A stretch of DNA of 10,799 bases from an uncultured Pseudorhodobacter sp. (GTDB taxonomy: Bacteria > Pseudomonadota > Alphaproteobacteria > Rhodobacterales > Rhodobacteraceae), in assembly GCA_945957495.1 (NCBI GenBank), contig CAMFLG010000068.1:1-10799 (forward strand), written 5' to 3'. This document shows, piece after piece, positions 1 through 8,048 of this stretch. The translations under genes were made by a program, and so were the position numbers. The first letter of the stretch is position 1; every line of letters begins with the position of its first letter. Under the pieces are notes generated by a model that was not told the DNA's origin, made no database searches, and saw only the letters and a program-made list of their open reading frames with translations.

Positions 1-2416
1 TGCTTTCCGCGTCCCCCTCCATCGCATGCGCGGTCAGCGCCACGATCGGCACATGCGATCGGCCCGCCTCGGCCGCGCGGATGGCGCGGGTGGCGTCACG
101 GCCATCCAGCACCGGCATCGAAATATCCATGAAGATCAGATCGGGCTGGAACGTGCCGAACAGCGCCACCGCCTCTTCGCCATTATCGGCGAAAACCAGG
201 TCGATGTTCATGTCGCGCACCATCTTCTGAAACACCAACTGGTTGGTGCGATTGTCCTCTGCTGTCAGCACCCGCATGTGTCGCCGCTCTGCCACTGCAA
301 CGGCGATCTCAGGCACCGCAGGTTCGGGAGTGCCCGCCAGCGACTGCAGCCGCCGGTACAGATCGGCGCGCAGGATCGGCTTTTGCAGCGTTGCGGCAAG
401 GTGTTGCGCCCCCGCCGCCCCCCGCGCCGCCGCCGGGTTCGAGGTAAGCAGCACAATCGGCGTGGCGATTCCGCGATCCCGGATCGCCTGTGCCAGCGTC
501 AGCCCGTCCATCTCTGGCATCTCGTGATCGGTCAGGATGGCGTCAAAGGCCCCATCGGCCAGTGCCGCCAGCGCCTCTGCCCCCGACCGGCATAGAACCA
601 CCGAAATGCCGCAGGGCACCAACTGCCGCTCTAGAATCGTGCGATTGATAAACTGGTCGTCCACCACCAGCATCCGTTTGATCGACACCGGAATTTGCGG
701 CGCGCTGGCCTCTTCCGCCACCGGCAAGGTCAGCCGGAAGCCAAAGCAAGAGCCTTTGCCAATCTCGCTTTCCACCCAGACAGCACCTTCCATCCGTTCG
801 ATCAGGCGGCGGGTGATGGCAAGGCCAAGCCCGGTGCCCTCGAACTTGCGGTTCGACTGATCTTCCACCTGATTGAATTCGCCAAAGATATGGTCAAGGT
901 TTTCGGGCGCAATGCCGATGCCGGTATCTTCCACCGTCACATGCAACTGCTGGCTGCCGGGCGCAGTCTCCAACCCCACCACGCGCACCAGCACATGGCC
1001 GGTATCGGTGAACTTCACCGCATTGCCGATCAGATTGGTCAGAACCTGTCGCAGCCGCCCCGGATCACCAATATAGCGCGTGGGCAGGAACATATCGAAA
1101 TCAATCATCAGATCCAGGCCCTTTTCCCGGGCGCGCGGCTGCAACAGCATGGTGATTTCGTGGATTGTGCGTTCCAGATCAAAAGGTTCCGGGTGCAGGG
1201 TCAGGCGTTCAGCCTCGATCTTGGAATAGTCCAGAATGTCATTGATGATCACCAGCAGCGCCTCGCCGGACGAACGGATGGTTTCTGCAAACAGCCGCTG
1301 TTCCTCTGACAAAGAGGTGTCGCACAACAGTTCCGCCATGCCGACCACCCCGTTCATCGGGGTACGAATCTCGTGGCTCATATTGGCCAGAAAGGCCGAT
1401 TTGGCGCGGTTCGCCGCCTCTGCCGCCAGTCGCGCCGCCTCCAGCGCCGCCTGTTGTTCCTTCAGATGGGTAATATCCATCCGCAGACCCACCCTGCCGC
1501 CATCAGGCGTTGCGTGATCTTGCGCGCGGATCCAGCGGCCATCGGCCAGCTGCTGATCCACCGGGTTGCCGGGATGGCGGTGCTGCTGCAGCCGATCCGC
1601 CAGCCATTCTTCTTCCCGGCCTACCGCGTCGATATGCTGGCCGCGCGCCAGACCATAGCGCAGGATATCTTCGAACTTCGCTCCCGGAACCATGGCGGCG
1701 GCGGTTTCCGGATAGACGTCGCGGTAACGTTGATTGCAGGTCAAAAGCCGTTCCTCCCGGTCGAAAAGCACAAAGCCATCGGGAATCGCCTCAATCGCGG
1801 CCCAGATGCGCATCTGCTCGGTGATGTTGATGGCAAGGCTGACCATATCGCCGTCGCGCGCGCGCTGATCGACGATACGCACCCAGGTGCCGGCGCGAAA
1901 TTGCAGCGTCAGCGGCGCGATCGGGTCATTGTCCCATCGCGCCAGCATGTCGGAAATCCAATCTTGTGGCGTTTGTTCGCCGATATCGACCGTGCCCGAG
2001 GCGGCAATCGCCGCCAAAAGATCAACATAGGGCATCCCCGGCGAGATCGTGCCGCTGGCAAACGCCTCGACATAGGCGCTGTTGGCGGCCACCAATTTCT
2101 GATTGGCGTCGAAAACCGCAAAACCGTCCTTGATGGTGTTGATGCTGTCCCACAGCCGCCGTTCGGCCATCACCGCCACGGTATGCGCATGGTCCAGATC
2201 CTGCACGAATCGCGATTGCTGACCCTTCAGCACCTCTGCTTCGGACAGGGCGGATTTCACCACCTGCCGCTGTTCGACAATCTGGTCCGACAGGGCGCGC
2301 GCATGAAGCCCCAACTTTTCATTGGCGGCAAAAAGCTCGCGGCTTTTCTGTTCCAACAGGCGTTCCGCGGCCAGGCGCGCCCGTCGTTCCTTTGCCAACC
2401 GTTCCGCAAAATCCAT
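1..2416 (-). CDS. Hybrid sensor histidine kinase with two PAS-like and two receiver domains (3' end outside window)
   Basis: Reading leftward from the ATG at 2416-2414 gives 805 uninterrupted residues that run off the left edge. Residues 1-80 are charged and heptad-like (coiled coil), with no signal peptide or membrane segment, so the kinase is probably cytoplasmic. Two PAS-like domains follow, around 87-200 (DGFAVFD) and 203-318 (DGFVLFD). HisKA has the H-box FLANMSHEIRTPMNG with phospho-acceptor His348. The HATPase has an N-box (Asn461, Asn465), G1 box DTGIGI (Asp497-) and G2 box GTGLGL (527-532). Receiver 1 has the acidic pair Asp586/Asp587, phospho-acceptor Asp630 (LTDHEMPEMDG) and Lys679. 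Receiver 2 has Glu720/Asp721 and Asp764 (FMDISMP) and is cut before its conserved Lys. Every catalytic residue in view is intact. By family it would autophosphorylate on His and pass phosphate to its receivers; an HPt domain could lie beyond the edge. The signal and target are unknown. The frame stays open upstream with TTG alternatives, so the start is probable rather than certain. Confidence 0.93.
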   Translation of the reverse strand, partial: MDFAERLAKERRARLAAERLLEQKSRELFAANEKLGLHARALSDQIVEQRQVVKSALSEAEVLKGQQSRFVQDLDHAHTVAVMAERRLWDSINTIKDGFAVFDANQKLVAANSAYVEAFASGTISPGMPYVDLLAAIAASGTVDIGEQTPQDWISDMLARWDNDPIAPLTLQFRAGTWVRIVDQRARDGDMVSLAINITEQMRIWAAIEAIPDGFVLFDREERLLTCNQRYRDVYPETAAAMVPGAKFEDILRYGLARGQHIDAVGREEEWLADRLQQHRHPGNPVDQQLADGRWIRAQDHATPDGGRVGLRMDITHLKEQQAALEAARLAAEAANRAKSAFLANMSHEIRTPMNGVVGMAELLCDTSLSEEQRLFAETIRSSGEALLVIINDILDYSKIEAERLTLHPEPFDLERTIHEITMLLQPRAREKGLDLMIDFDMFLPTRYIGDPGRLRQVLTNLIGNAVKFTDTGHVLVRVVGLETAPGSQQLHVTVEDTGIGIAPENLDHIFGEFNQVEDQSNRKFEGTGLGLAITRRLIERMEGAVWVESEIGKGSCFGFRLTLPVAEEASAPQIPVSIKRMLVVDDQFINRTILERQLVPCGISVVLCRSGAEALAALADGAFDAILTDHEMPEMDGLTLAQAIRDRGIATPIVLLTSNPAAARGAAGAQHLAATLQKPILRADLYRRLQSLAGTPEPAVPEIAVAVAERRHMRVLTAEDNRTNQLVFQKMVRDMNIDLVFADNGEEAVALFGTFQPDLIFMDISMPVLDGRDATRAIRAAEAGRSHVPIVALTAHAMEGDAES

Positions 2417-2600
2417 GCCCAACCCGATTGCAACCCTTGCCCCGTGCAGGCCACCTTCTGATGCCCGCCTGACTGTAATCTTACCCAACAAAATGAACGT
2501 CGGATTAACGGGACAAATCATGTCGTGACCCAGACTCATCTTGCCAAGAAAGCCTGCCGCATGCGACAGTTCCCCGGTTATTTTCGGGAGGTTATTGTCG
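2417..2600. other. Divergent intergenic region between the kinase and A2M genes
   Basis: These 184 bases separate two divergent genes and must hold the promoters of both unless the rightward start is further upstream. The middle (about 2475-2520) is clearly richer in A and T than the flanking genes, as expected of a promoter region. I could not pick a convincing -35/-10 pair on either strand. The best rightward -35-like hexamer is TTGCCA at 2541, with no good -10 at normal spacing. A weak dyad, GACA-AATCA-TGTC, lies at 2512-2524; its 4-base arms are too short to call an operator. There is no terminator or RNA gene that I can see. Confidence 0.5.
2586..2591 (+). promoter_or_regulatory. Ribosome binding site of the A2M gene (decides the start)
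   Basis: GGGAGG ends nine bases before the ATG at 2601. The in-frame TTG at 2541 would add 20 residues ahead of a typical signal peptide and has no comparable purine stretch at the right spacing. The site therefore favours 2601 as the true start. Confidence 0.75.
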
Positions 2601-5600
2601 ATGCGCGGGATTTTTGGCCGCACCTTGATCGGTGCATTTGTGGCGATGGTGTTGATGGCCCCGACCCTTGCCGGGGCAGAGGATCTGATCCCCGCCAAGC
2701 GGCTGGCGATCAGCAACAACACTGACCTTCCCGGCGGCGACATCACCTCGATTTTCGACACCACGCTGGAGGCTTGCGAACGCGCCTGCCTGACCAACAG
2801 CAAGTGTCAGGCCTTCACCTTCAACACCCACAACGGATCATGTTTCCCGAAATCCAAGATGGGCGCGGCGGCCAGCTTTGACGGCGCGATATCCGGGCAG
2901 GTGTTCAAGGCCGATGCGGGCGCGCAAGACCGCGCCAAGGCCCGCCGTGCCGAGCTGACCTTTGTGCAGGCTTGGGAACTGGGCTCGGTGCTGGATCAGG
3001 CGAACCAGATCGGCAATTTCCACAACGTCAACGGCTACAGCGCCGAAGACAATCTTGCCGCCGCCCGCGATGCCGAGGCGAATGGCAATCTGGAATGGGC
3101 CTTTGGCTATACCGGCGCTGCGGTGTCGGTGACGGATGCCGCCGCCGATTGGGCGGAATATGCCCGGCTGTTGCTGGCGGCCTCGAATGCCAACGCCAAC
3201 CAGCAGGGCAACTACCGCGACCGCGCCTATTACGCCTCGGTCAACGCCTATCTGCGCGCCGACGACAAGGCGCTGCAGCACAATATCCTGCTGACCATGG
3301 GCGACGCGCTGGAACAAGGCGGGCGTGGCCGCGACAAGGTGCAGGCGCTGCGTCTGGCGCAGGATCTGCAGCCGCGCGACGACACCGCGGCGGCGTTGGA
3401 GGATGCGATCGCAAAATACGGCTTCCGTATCACCGAAAACACCGTGCAAACCGATACCGCCCGCCCGCGCATCTGCGTGACCTTCTCCGAGGCGCTGGCG
3501 ACCTCGGGGGTGGACTATGCCAATTACGTCAAACTGCCCGCGCCCGATCTGGTTGTTACCACCGACGGCTGGCAGCAGATGTGCGTTGAGGGCGTGACCT
3601 TCGGGTCGCGCCAGACCATCACCTTCCGCGAAGGCCTGCCTGCCGCCGATGGCCAGACGCTTGCGCAAGACGTTGAAATCACCGCCTATGTGCGCGATCG
3701 TAACCCCGGCGTCCGCTTCCCCGGGCGCGGCTACATGCTGCCACGCACTGGCGATGCCATGCTGCCGGTGGAAACCGTCAACACCGAAAAGCTGGACCTG
3801 TCGCTGTATCGCGTGACCGACCGCAACCTTCTGCGTGCGGTGCAGAACGGCTATTTCGGCTCCCCGATGTGGGAGTATCAGGAATATGATTTCTCATCCC
3901 AGATCGGCACGGAAATCTGGAAAGGCACCGCTGCGGTCAAGCAAGAGGTGAACGTTGATGTCACCACCCGCCTGCCGATGAACGAGGCGCTCAAAGGGCA
4001 GCCTGCGGGCATCTACGCCCTGCGCGCCGCCGTTCCTGGGGTGGACCCCTATGTGGTGCCCGCCACCTGGCAATGGTTCGTGGTGTCCGATCTGGGCATG
4101 ACCACGCTGTCGGGCGTCGATGGGCTGAACGTCTTTGTGCGCAGCCTGTCCACTGCCGCCGCGAAACCGGGGGTTTCGGTTGAACTGCTCAGCCAGGCGA
4201 ATGAGGTTTTGGGCACCACCACCACCGATGCAGCAGGCCACGCGGTGTTTGATGCGGGTCTTGCGCGCGGAACCGGGGCGCAGGCCGCCTCTATGGTTGT
4301 GGTGCGTGACGGCGACAATGATCTTGCGTTCCTGTCGCTGACCGATCCCGAATTTGACCTGTCCGACCGGGGCGTTGCCGGGCGCGAACCCGCGCCGCCG
4401 GTGGATGTGTTCCTGACCACCGATCGCGGCGCCTATCGTGCGGGCGAAACCATCAACGCCACCGCCCTTGCGCGTGACCCGGAAGTGAAGGCCATTGACG
4501 GCCTGCCGCTGACGGCGGTTCTCTTGCGCCCGGATGGGGTGGAATATTCTCGCCAACAGGTCGCGGATCAGGGCGCAGGCGGGCATGTCTTTGCGCTTCC
4601 CGTCGCAGGCACCGCCCCGCGCGGCGTCTGGACGCTGGAAATTTACGCCGATCTGGAAGCCCCGGCTTTGACCAGCAAGACCGTGCTTGTCGAAGACTTC
4701 CTGCCCGAACGCATTGATTTCACCCTTGCGCTTGCTGACGCCCCGATCCGGCTGGGCGATGTGCCGCAACTGACGGTGGATGCGAAATACCTCTTCGGTG
4801 CCCCCGGCGCAGACCTTGCGATCGAGGGCGAGGTGGTGCTGCGCGCCGCCAAGGAATTGGAGGCATGGCCCGGCTATGTCTTTGGCCGCTTTGACGCCCC
4901 CTTCGATACGCAGCTTTCTTCCTTCGGCGATATCCGTACCGACGTAGACGGTCAGGCCGTGGTCGATCTGTCTTTGCCAGAGGTCGAAGATCCCGGCCGC
5001 CCCTTGGAAATGCGCGTCAACGTGCGCGTGGCCGAAGGCTCTGGCCGCCCGGTGGAACGCAAAATCTCGCGCCTGCTGGCGCCGTCTTCTGATCTGATCG
5101 GCGTCAAGCCGATGTTCGATCAGGTTGTCCCCGAAGGGTCCGAAGCCCGCTTCAATCTGATCGGCATTGGCTCCGATACCAAGGCCACCCCGATGCAGGT
5201 CAAATGGACCGTCACGCGGGTCGAGACGAATTACCAATGGTATCAGTCCAATGGGTCTTGGAACTGGGAACCGGTCAGCCGACGGAGCAAGGTCGCCGAA
5301 GGCACCGCCGATCTGAAGGATGCCGCGACAGAGATCAAGGCACCCGTGACCTGGGGCGAATATGAACTGCTGGTCGAACGGACCGACGGCCAAGAGGCCG
5401 CCACCTCGACGCAATTCTACGCGGGCTGGTATGCGCCCGCCGATGCCACCGAAAGCCCGGATACGCTGGAACTGTCGCTGGACAAACCCGCATACAAATC
5501 CGGCGATACCGCGATGCTGCGTGTCGTGCCGCGCGCGGCAGGCTCGGCGCTGATCACCGTGCTGTCGAACCATCTGATCGCCATGCAGGCGGTCGAGGTG

Positions 5601-8048
5601 AAAGAAGGCGAAAACCTGATCCCGCTGCCCGTCACCGATGAATGGGGCGCGGGGGCTTATGTCACCGTGTCGGTTCTGCGCCCCACCGACGTGGCCGCGG
5701 GACGCAATCCCACCCGCACGCTGGGCCTGTCTTATGCAGGGGTTGATCCCGGCGACCGCGCGCTGAAAACCACCGTTGAAACCGCGGCAGAGGCTGCACC
5801 GCGCGGCCCGCTGGATGTAGCGGTTCAGGTCGAAGGCGTGGCAGAGGGTGATACGGCTTACGTCACCATCGCCGCCGTCGATCAGGGCATCCTGAACCTG
5901 ACCGGCTTTACGCCGCCCAATCCGCAGGATCACTACTTTGGCCAGCGTAAACTGGGCGTCGGCATCCGCGACATCTACGGTCGTCTGATTGACGGCATGA
6001 ATGGCGCGGTGGGCGAGGTTCGCTCTGGCGGTGACGCAGGTGCGCAGGCGCGTCTGCAAGCCCCGCCGCCCACAGAAGAACTGGTCGCCTATTTCACTGG
6101 CCCGGTGCCGGTGGGCGCCGATGGCTACGCCCGCACCTCCTTCACCCTGCCCGCCTTCAACGGCACGGTGAAGGTTATGGCGGTGGCGTGGTCCAAAAAA
6201 GGTGTGGGTCAGGCCAGTGCCGATGTTCTGGTGCGCGATCCGGTGGTTGTGACCGCCTCGCTGCCACGCTTCATGGCGCCGGGCGACCAATCGCGGCTTT
6301 TGCTGGAAATCGTGCATGCCACCGGGCCTTCGGGCCGGATGAGCTTGGATGTGTCCTCTGCCGGGCTGAAACTGGGTCAGGTGCCCTCGGGCTTTGATCT
6401 GGGTGATAAGGCCAAGGCCACCTTCTCGGTGCCCGTCACCGCCGAAGGTGTCGGCAATCAGACCATCACCGTCACCCTCACCACCCCCGACGGCAAGGTG
6501 CTGACGAAAACCCTGACCGTCCCGGTCGAGGTGAACGATCCGCCCACCGTCCGCGTCAGCCGGCTTGATCTGAAAAAGGGTCAGGAATTCACCTTTGACG
6601 ATGCCGTGTTTACCGGCCTGATGCCCGGATCGGCCAAGGCCACCATGGCCATCGGCCCCATCGCCCGCCTGAACGCCCCCGGCGTGCTGGCCGCGCTGGA
6701 TCGTTACCCCTACGGCTGCACCGAACAGATCACCTCCAAGGCGCTGCCGCTGCTGTACCTTGACGACGTGGCCGTCGCCCTTGACCTGCCCGATGCCGAC
6801 AACGTCAAACTGCGCATCGAACAGGCGGTGACAGAGGTGCTGACGAACCAAAGCGCCAACGGCTCGTTCGGCCTGTGGGGTCCGGTGGAATACGGCGGCG
6901 ATATGTGGCTGGATGCGTTCGTCACCGACTTCCTGTCGCGCGCCCGCGCCCAAGGCTTTGCGGTGCCCGATGCGGCCTTCCGCAGCGCCCTGGACAATCT
7001 GCGCAATCAGGTCAACTACTACCCCGATTTCGACAACGGGGGCGAGGCGCTGGCCTACGCGCTGATGGTTCTGGCCCGTGAAGGCGCCGCTGCCGTCGGT
7101 GATCTGCGCTACTACGCCGATGTGAAGGGCGATGCCTTTGCCACCCCGATTGCCATGGCGCAACTGGGGGCGGCCTTGGCCAGCTATGGCGATCAACCCC
7201 GCGCGGATGCGATGTTCCGCCGGGCCGCAGCCGCGCTGGATGCGCTGCAGGGCCAACCGCAGGACCAGATCTTCCGCGTCGATTACGGCACCAACTACCG
7301 TGACGCCGCCGCCGTTCTGACCCTTGCAGTAGAGGCCGGCTCAACCGCCATCGACCGTGAGGCGCTGACCGACCGCATCACCAGCACCACCAACCTGTCC
7401 ACGCAAGAGGCGACATGGGCGCTTCTCGCCGCCAACGCGCTGATTGACCGCAAGGGCGCCGATGGCATCCTGATCGACGGCGCCCCCGCCAAGGGCCCGC
7501 TGGTCAGCGTGCTGAACGCCACCAGCACCGCCCCGGTCGTGGTCAAGAACACCGGCGCGGATACTGCAATCACGCTGACCACCTATGGCGTGCCGTCCGA
7601 ACCGGAACCTGCGGGCGGCACCGGCTATGCCATCGTGCGCAACTACTACACGATGGATGGCGAACCCGCCTCGCTGGACAACCTCAAGGTCGGCACCCGC
7701 CTGATCGCCGTGCTGGAGGTGACGCCCTTCGGTCTGGGCGAGGCGCGGGTGATGGTGAACGATCCACTTCCCGCCGGGTTTGAAATCGACAACCCCAACC
7801 TGATGTCGGGCGCCAACGACGCGCTTGCCGCCATGGGTCTGGAAACCGAGGTCGCGCATTCCGAATTCCGTCAGGATCGTTTCCTGACCGCCATCGACCG
7901 TCACGACAACGCCAGCTTCCGGCTGGCCTATACCGTGCGCGCCATCTCGCCGGGCACCTTCCATCACCCGGCGGCGGCGGTAGAGGATATGTACCGCCCC
8001 GACCTGACCGGGCGGACGGATACGGGCACCATCACCATTTCGCAGTGA
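2601..8048 (+). CDS. Exported alpha-2-macroglobulin family protein with N-terminal PAN/apple-like domain and CTEQ thioester
   Basis: This 1815-residue protein belongs to the bacterial A2M family (E. coli YfhM is the relative). Such proteins are periplasmic protease traps: bait cleavage exposes a thioester that covalently captures the protease. Residues 1-26 are a signal peptide (basic start, hydrophobic core, AGA|ED cleavage) with no lipobox Cys. A PAN/apple-like domain (about 33-100) has Cys59, Cys63, Cys69 and Cys81. A helical, TPR-like stretch (about 105-270) follows, then macroglobulin domains. The first of these contains Cys292 and Cys328, a possible disulfide. MG2 carries TDRGAYRAGE (Asp608) and a later domain LDKPAYKSGD (Asp961). 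A flexible Gly/Ala/Pro-rich stretch at 1133-1160 is the likely bait, followed by the A2M domain from 1161. The thioester CTEQ (Cys1373-Gln1376, in YPYGCTEQIT) sits in an alpha-helical thioester domain (about 1345-1640). The C-terminal macroglobulin domain ends with the MYRPDL motif (1797-). It is longer than YfhM (about 1650 residues), mainly through the N-terminal extension. Its stop overlaps pbpC. Confidence 0.95.
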   Translation: MRGIFGRTLIGAFVAMVLMAPTLAGAEDLIPAKRLAISNNTDLPGGDITSIFDTTLEACERACLTNSKCQAFTFNTHNGSCFPKSKMGAAASFDGAISGQVFKADAGAQDRAKARRAELTFVQAWELGSVLDQANQIGNFHNVNGYSAEDNLAAARDAEANGNLEWAFGYTGAAVSVTDAAADWAEYARLLLAASNANANQQGNYRDRAYYASVNAYLRADDKALQHNILLTMGDALEQGGRGRDKVQALRLAQDLQPRDDTAAALEDAIAKYGFRITENTVQTDTARPRICVTFSEALATSGVDYANYVKLPAPDLVVTTDGWQQMCVEGVTFGSRQTITFREGLPAADGQTLAQDVEITAYVRDRNPGVRFPGRGYMLPRTGDAMLPVETVNTEKLDLSLYRVTDRNLLRAVQNGYFGSPMWEYQEYDFSSQIGTEIWKGTAAVKQEVNVDVTTRLPMNEALKGQPAGIYALRAAVPGVDPYVVPATWQWFVVSDLGMTTLSGVDGLNVFVRSLSTAAAKPGVSVELLSQANEVLGTTTTDAAGHAVFDAGLARGTGAQAASMVVVRDGDNDLAFLSLTDPEFDLSDRGVAGREPAPPVDVFLTTDRGAYRAGETINATALARDPEVKAIDGLPLTAVLLRPDGVEYSRQQVADQGAGGHVFALPVAGTAPRGVWTLEIYADLEAPALTSKTVLVEDFLPERIDFTLALADAPIRLGDVPQLTVDAKYLFGAPGADLAIEGEVVLRAAKELEAWPGYVFGRFDAPFDTQLSSFGDIRTDVDGQAVVDLSLPEVEDPGRPLEMRVNVRVAEGSGRPVERKISRLLAPSSDLIGVKPMFDQVVPEGSEARFNLIGIGSDTKATPMQVKWTVTRVETNYQWYQSNGSWNWEPVSRRSKVAEGTADLKDAATEIKAPVTWGEYELLVERTDGQEAATSTQFYAGWYAPADATESPDTLELSLDKPAYKSGDTAMLRVVPRAAGSALITVLSNHLIAMQAVEVKEGENLIPLPVTDEWGAGAYVTVSVLRPTDVAAGRNPTRTLGLSYAGVDPGDRALKTTVETAAEAAPRGPLDVAVQVEGVAEGDTAYVTIAAVDQGILNLTGFTPPNPQDHYFGQRKLGVGIRDIYGRLIDGMNGAVGEVRSGGDAGAQARLQAPPPTEELVAYFTGPVPVGADGYARTSFTLPAFNGTVKVMAVAWSKKGVGQASADVLVRDPVVVTASLPRFMAPGDQSRLLLEIVHATGPSGRMSLDVSSAGLKLGQVPSGFDLGDKAKATFSVPVTAEGVGNQTITVTLTTPDGKVLTKTLTVPVEVNDPPTVRVSRLDLKKGQEFTFDDAVFTGLMPGSAKATMAIGPIARLNAPGVLAALDRYPYGCTEQITSKALPLLYLDDVAVALDLPDADNVKLRIEQAVTEVLTNQSANGSFGLWGPVEYGGDMWLDAFVTDFLSRARAQGFAVPDAAFRSALDNLRNQVNYYPDFDNGGEALAYALMVLAREGAAAVGDLRYYADVKGDAFATPIAMAQLGAALASYGDQPRADAMFRRAAAALDALQGQPQDQIFRVDYGTNYRDAAAVLTLAVEAGSTAIDREALTDRITSTTNLSTQEATWALLAANALIDRKGADGILIDGAPAKGPLVSVLNATSTAPVVVKNTGADTAITLTTYGVPSEPEPAGGTGYAIVRNYYTMDGEPASLDNLKVGTRLIAVLEVTPFGLGEARVMVNDPLPAGFEIDNPNLMSGANDALAAMGLETEVAHSEFRQDRFLTAIDRHDNASFRLAYTVRAISPGTFHHPAAAVEDMYRPDLTGRTDTGTITISQ

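Noticed and set aside
1373..2461. A 362-codon open frame on the plus strand opposite the kinase
   Set aside because: It is the antisense shadow of the kinase PAS and HisKA regions, and its translation has no family motif. The minus-strand reading shows intact H, N, G1 and G2 boxes.
2512..2524. Dyad GACA-AATCA-TGTC as an operator
   Set aside because: Arms of four bases are expected by chance in a gap of this size, and no second copy is seen nearby.
2541..2569. TTGCCA as a -35 element for the A2M gene
   Set aside because: No acceptable -10 hexamer lies 16-18 bases downstream, so a promoter call is not supported.
2541..2600. Upstream TTG start for the A2M protein (20 extra residues)
   Set aside because: The added residues precede a complete signal peptide and lack a suitable ribosome binding site, whereas the ATG at 2601 has GGGAGG nine bases upstream.
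3894..7256. A 1120-codon open frame on the minus strand inside the A2M gene
   Set aside because: It is strikingly long, but it lies wholly antisense to a well-supported gene. Its translation is rich in Arg, Gly, His and Gln with no recognisable domain, typical of shadow frames when the sense gene is GC-rich. Codon-position conservation across relatives would settle it.
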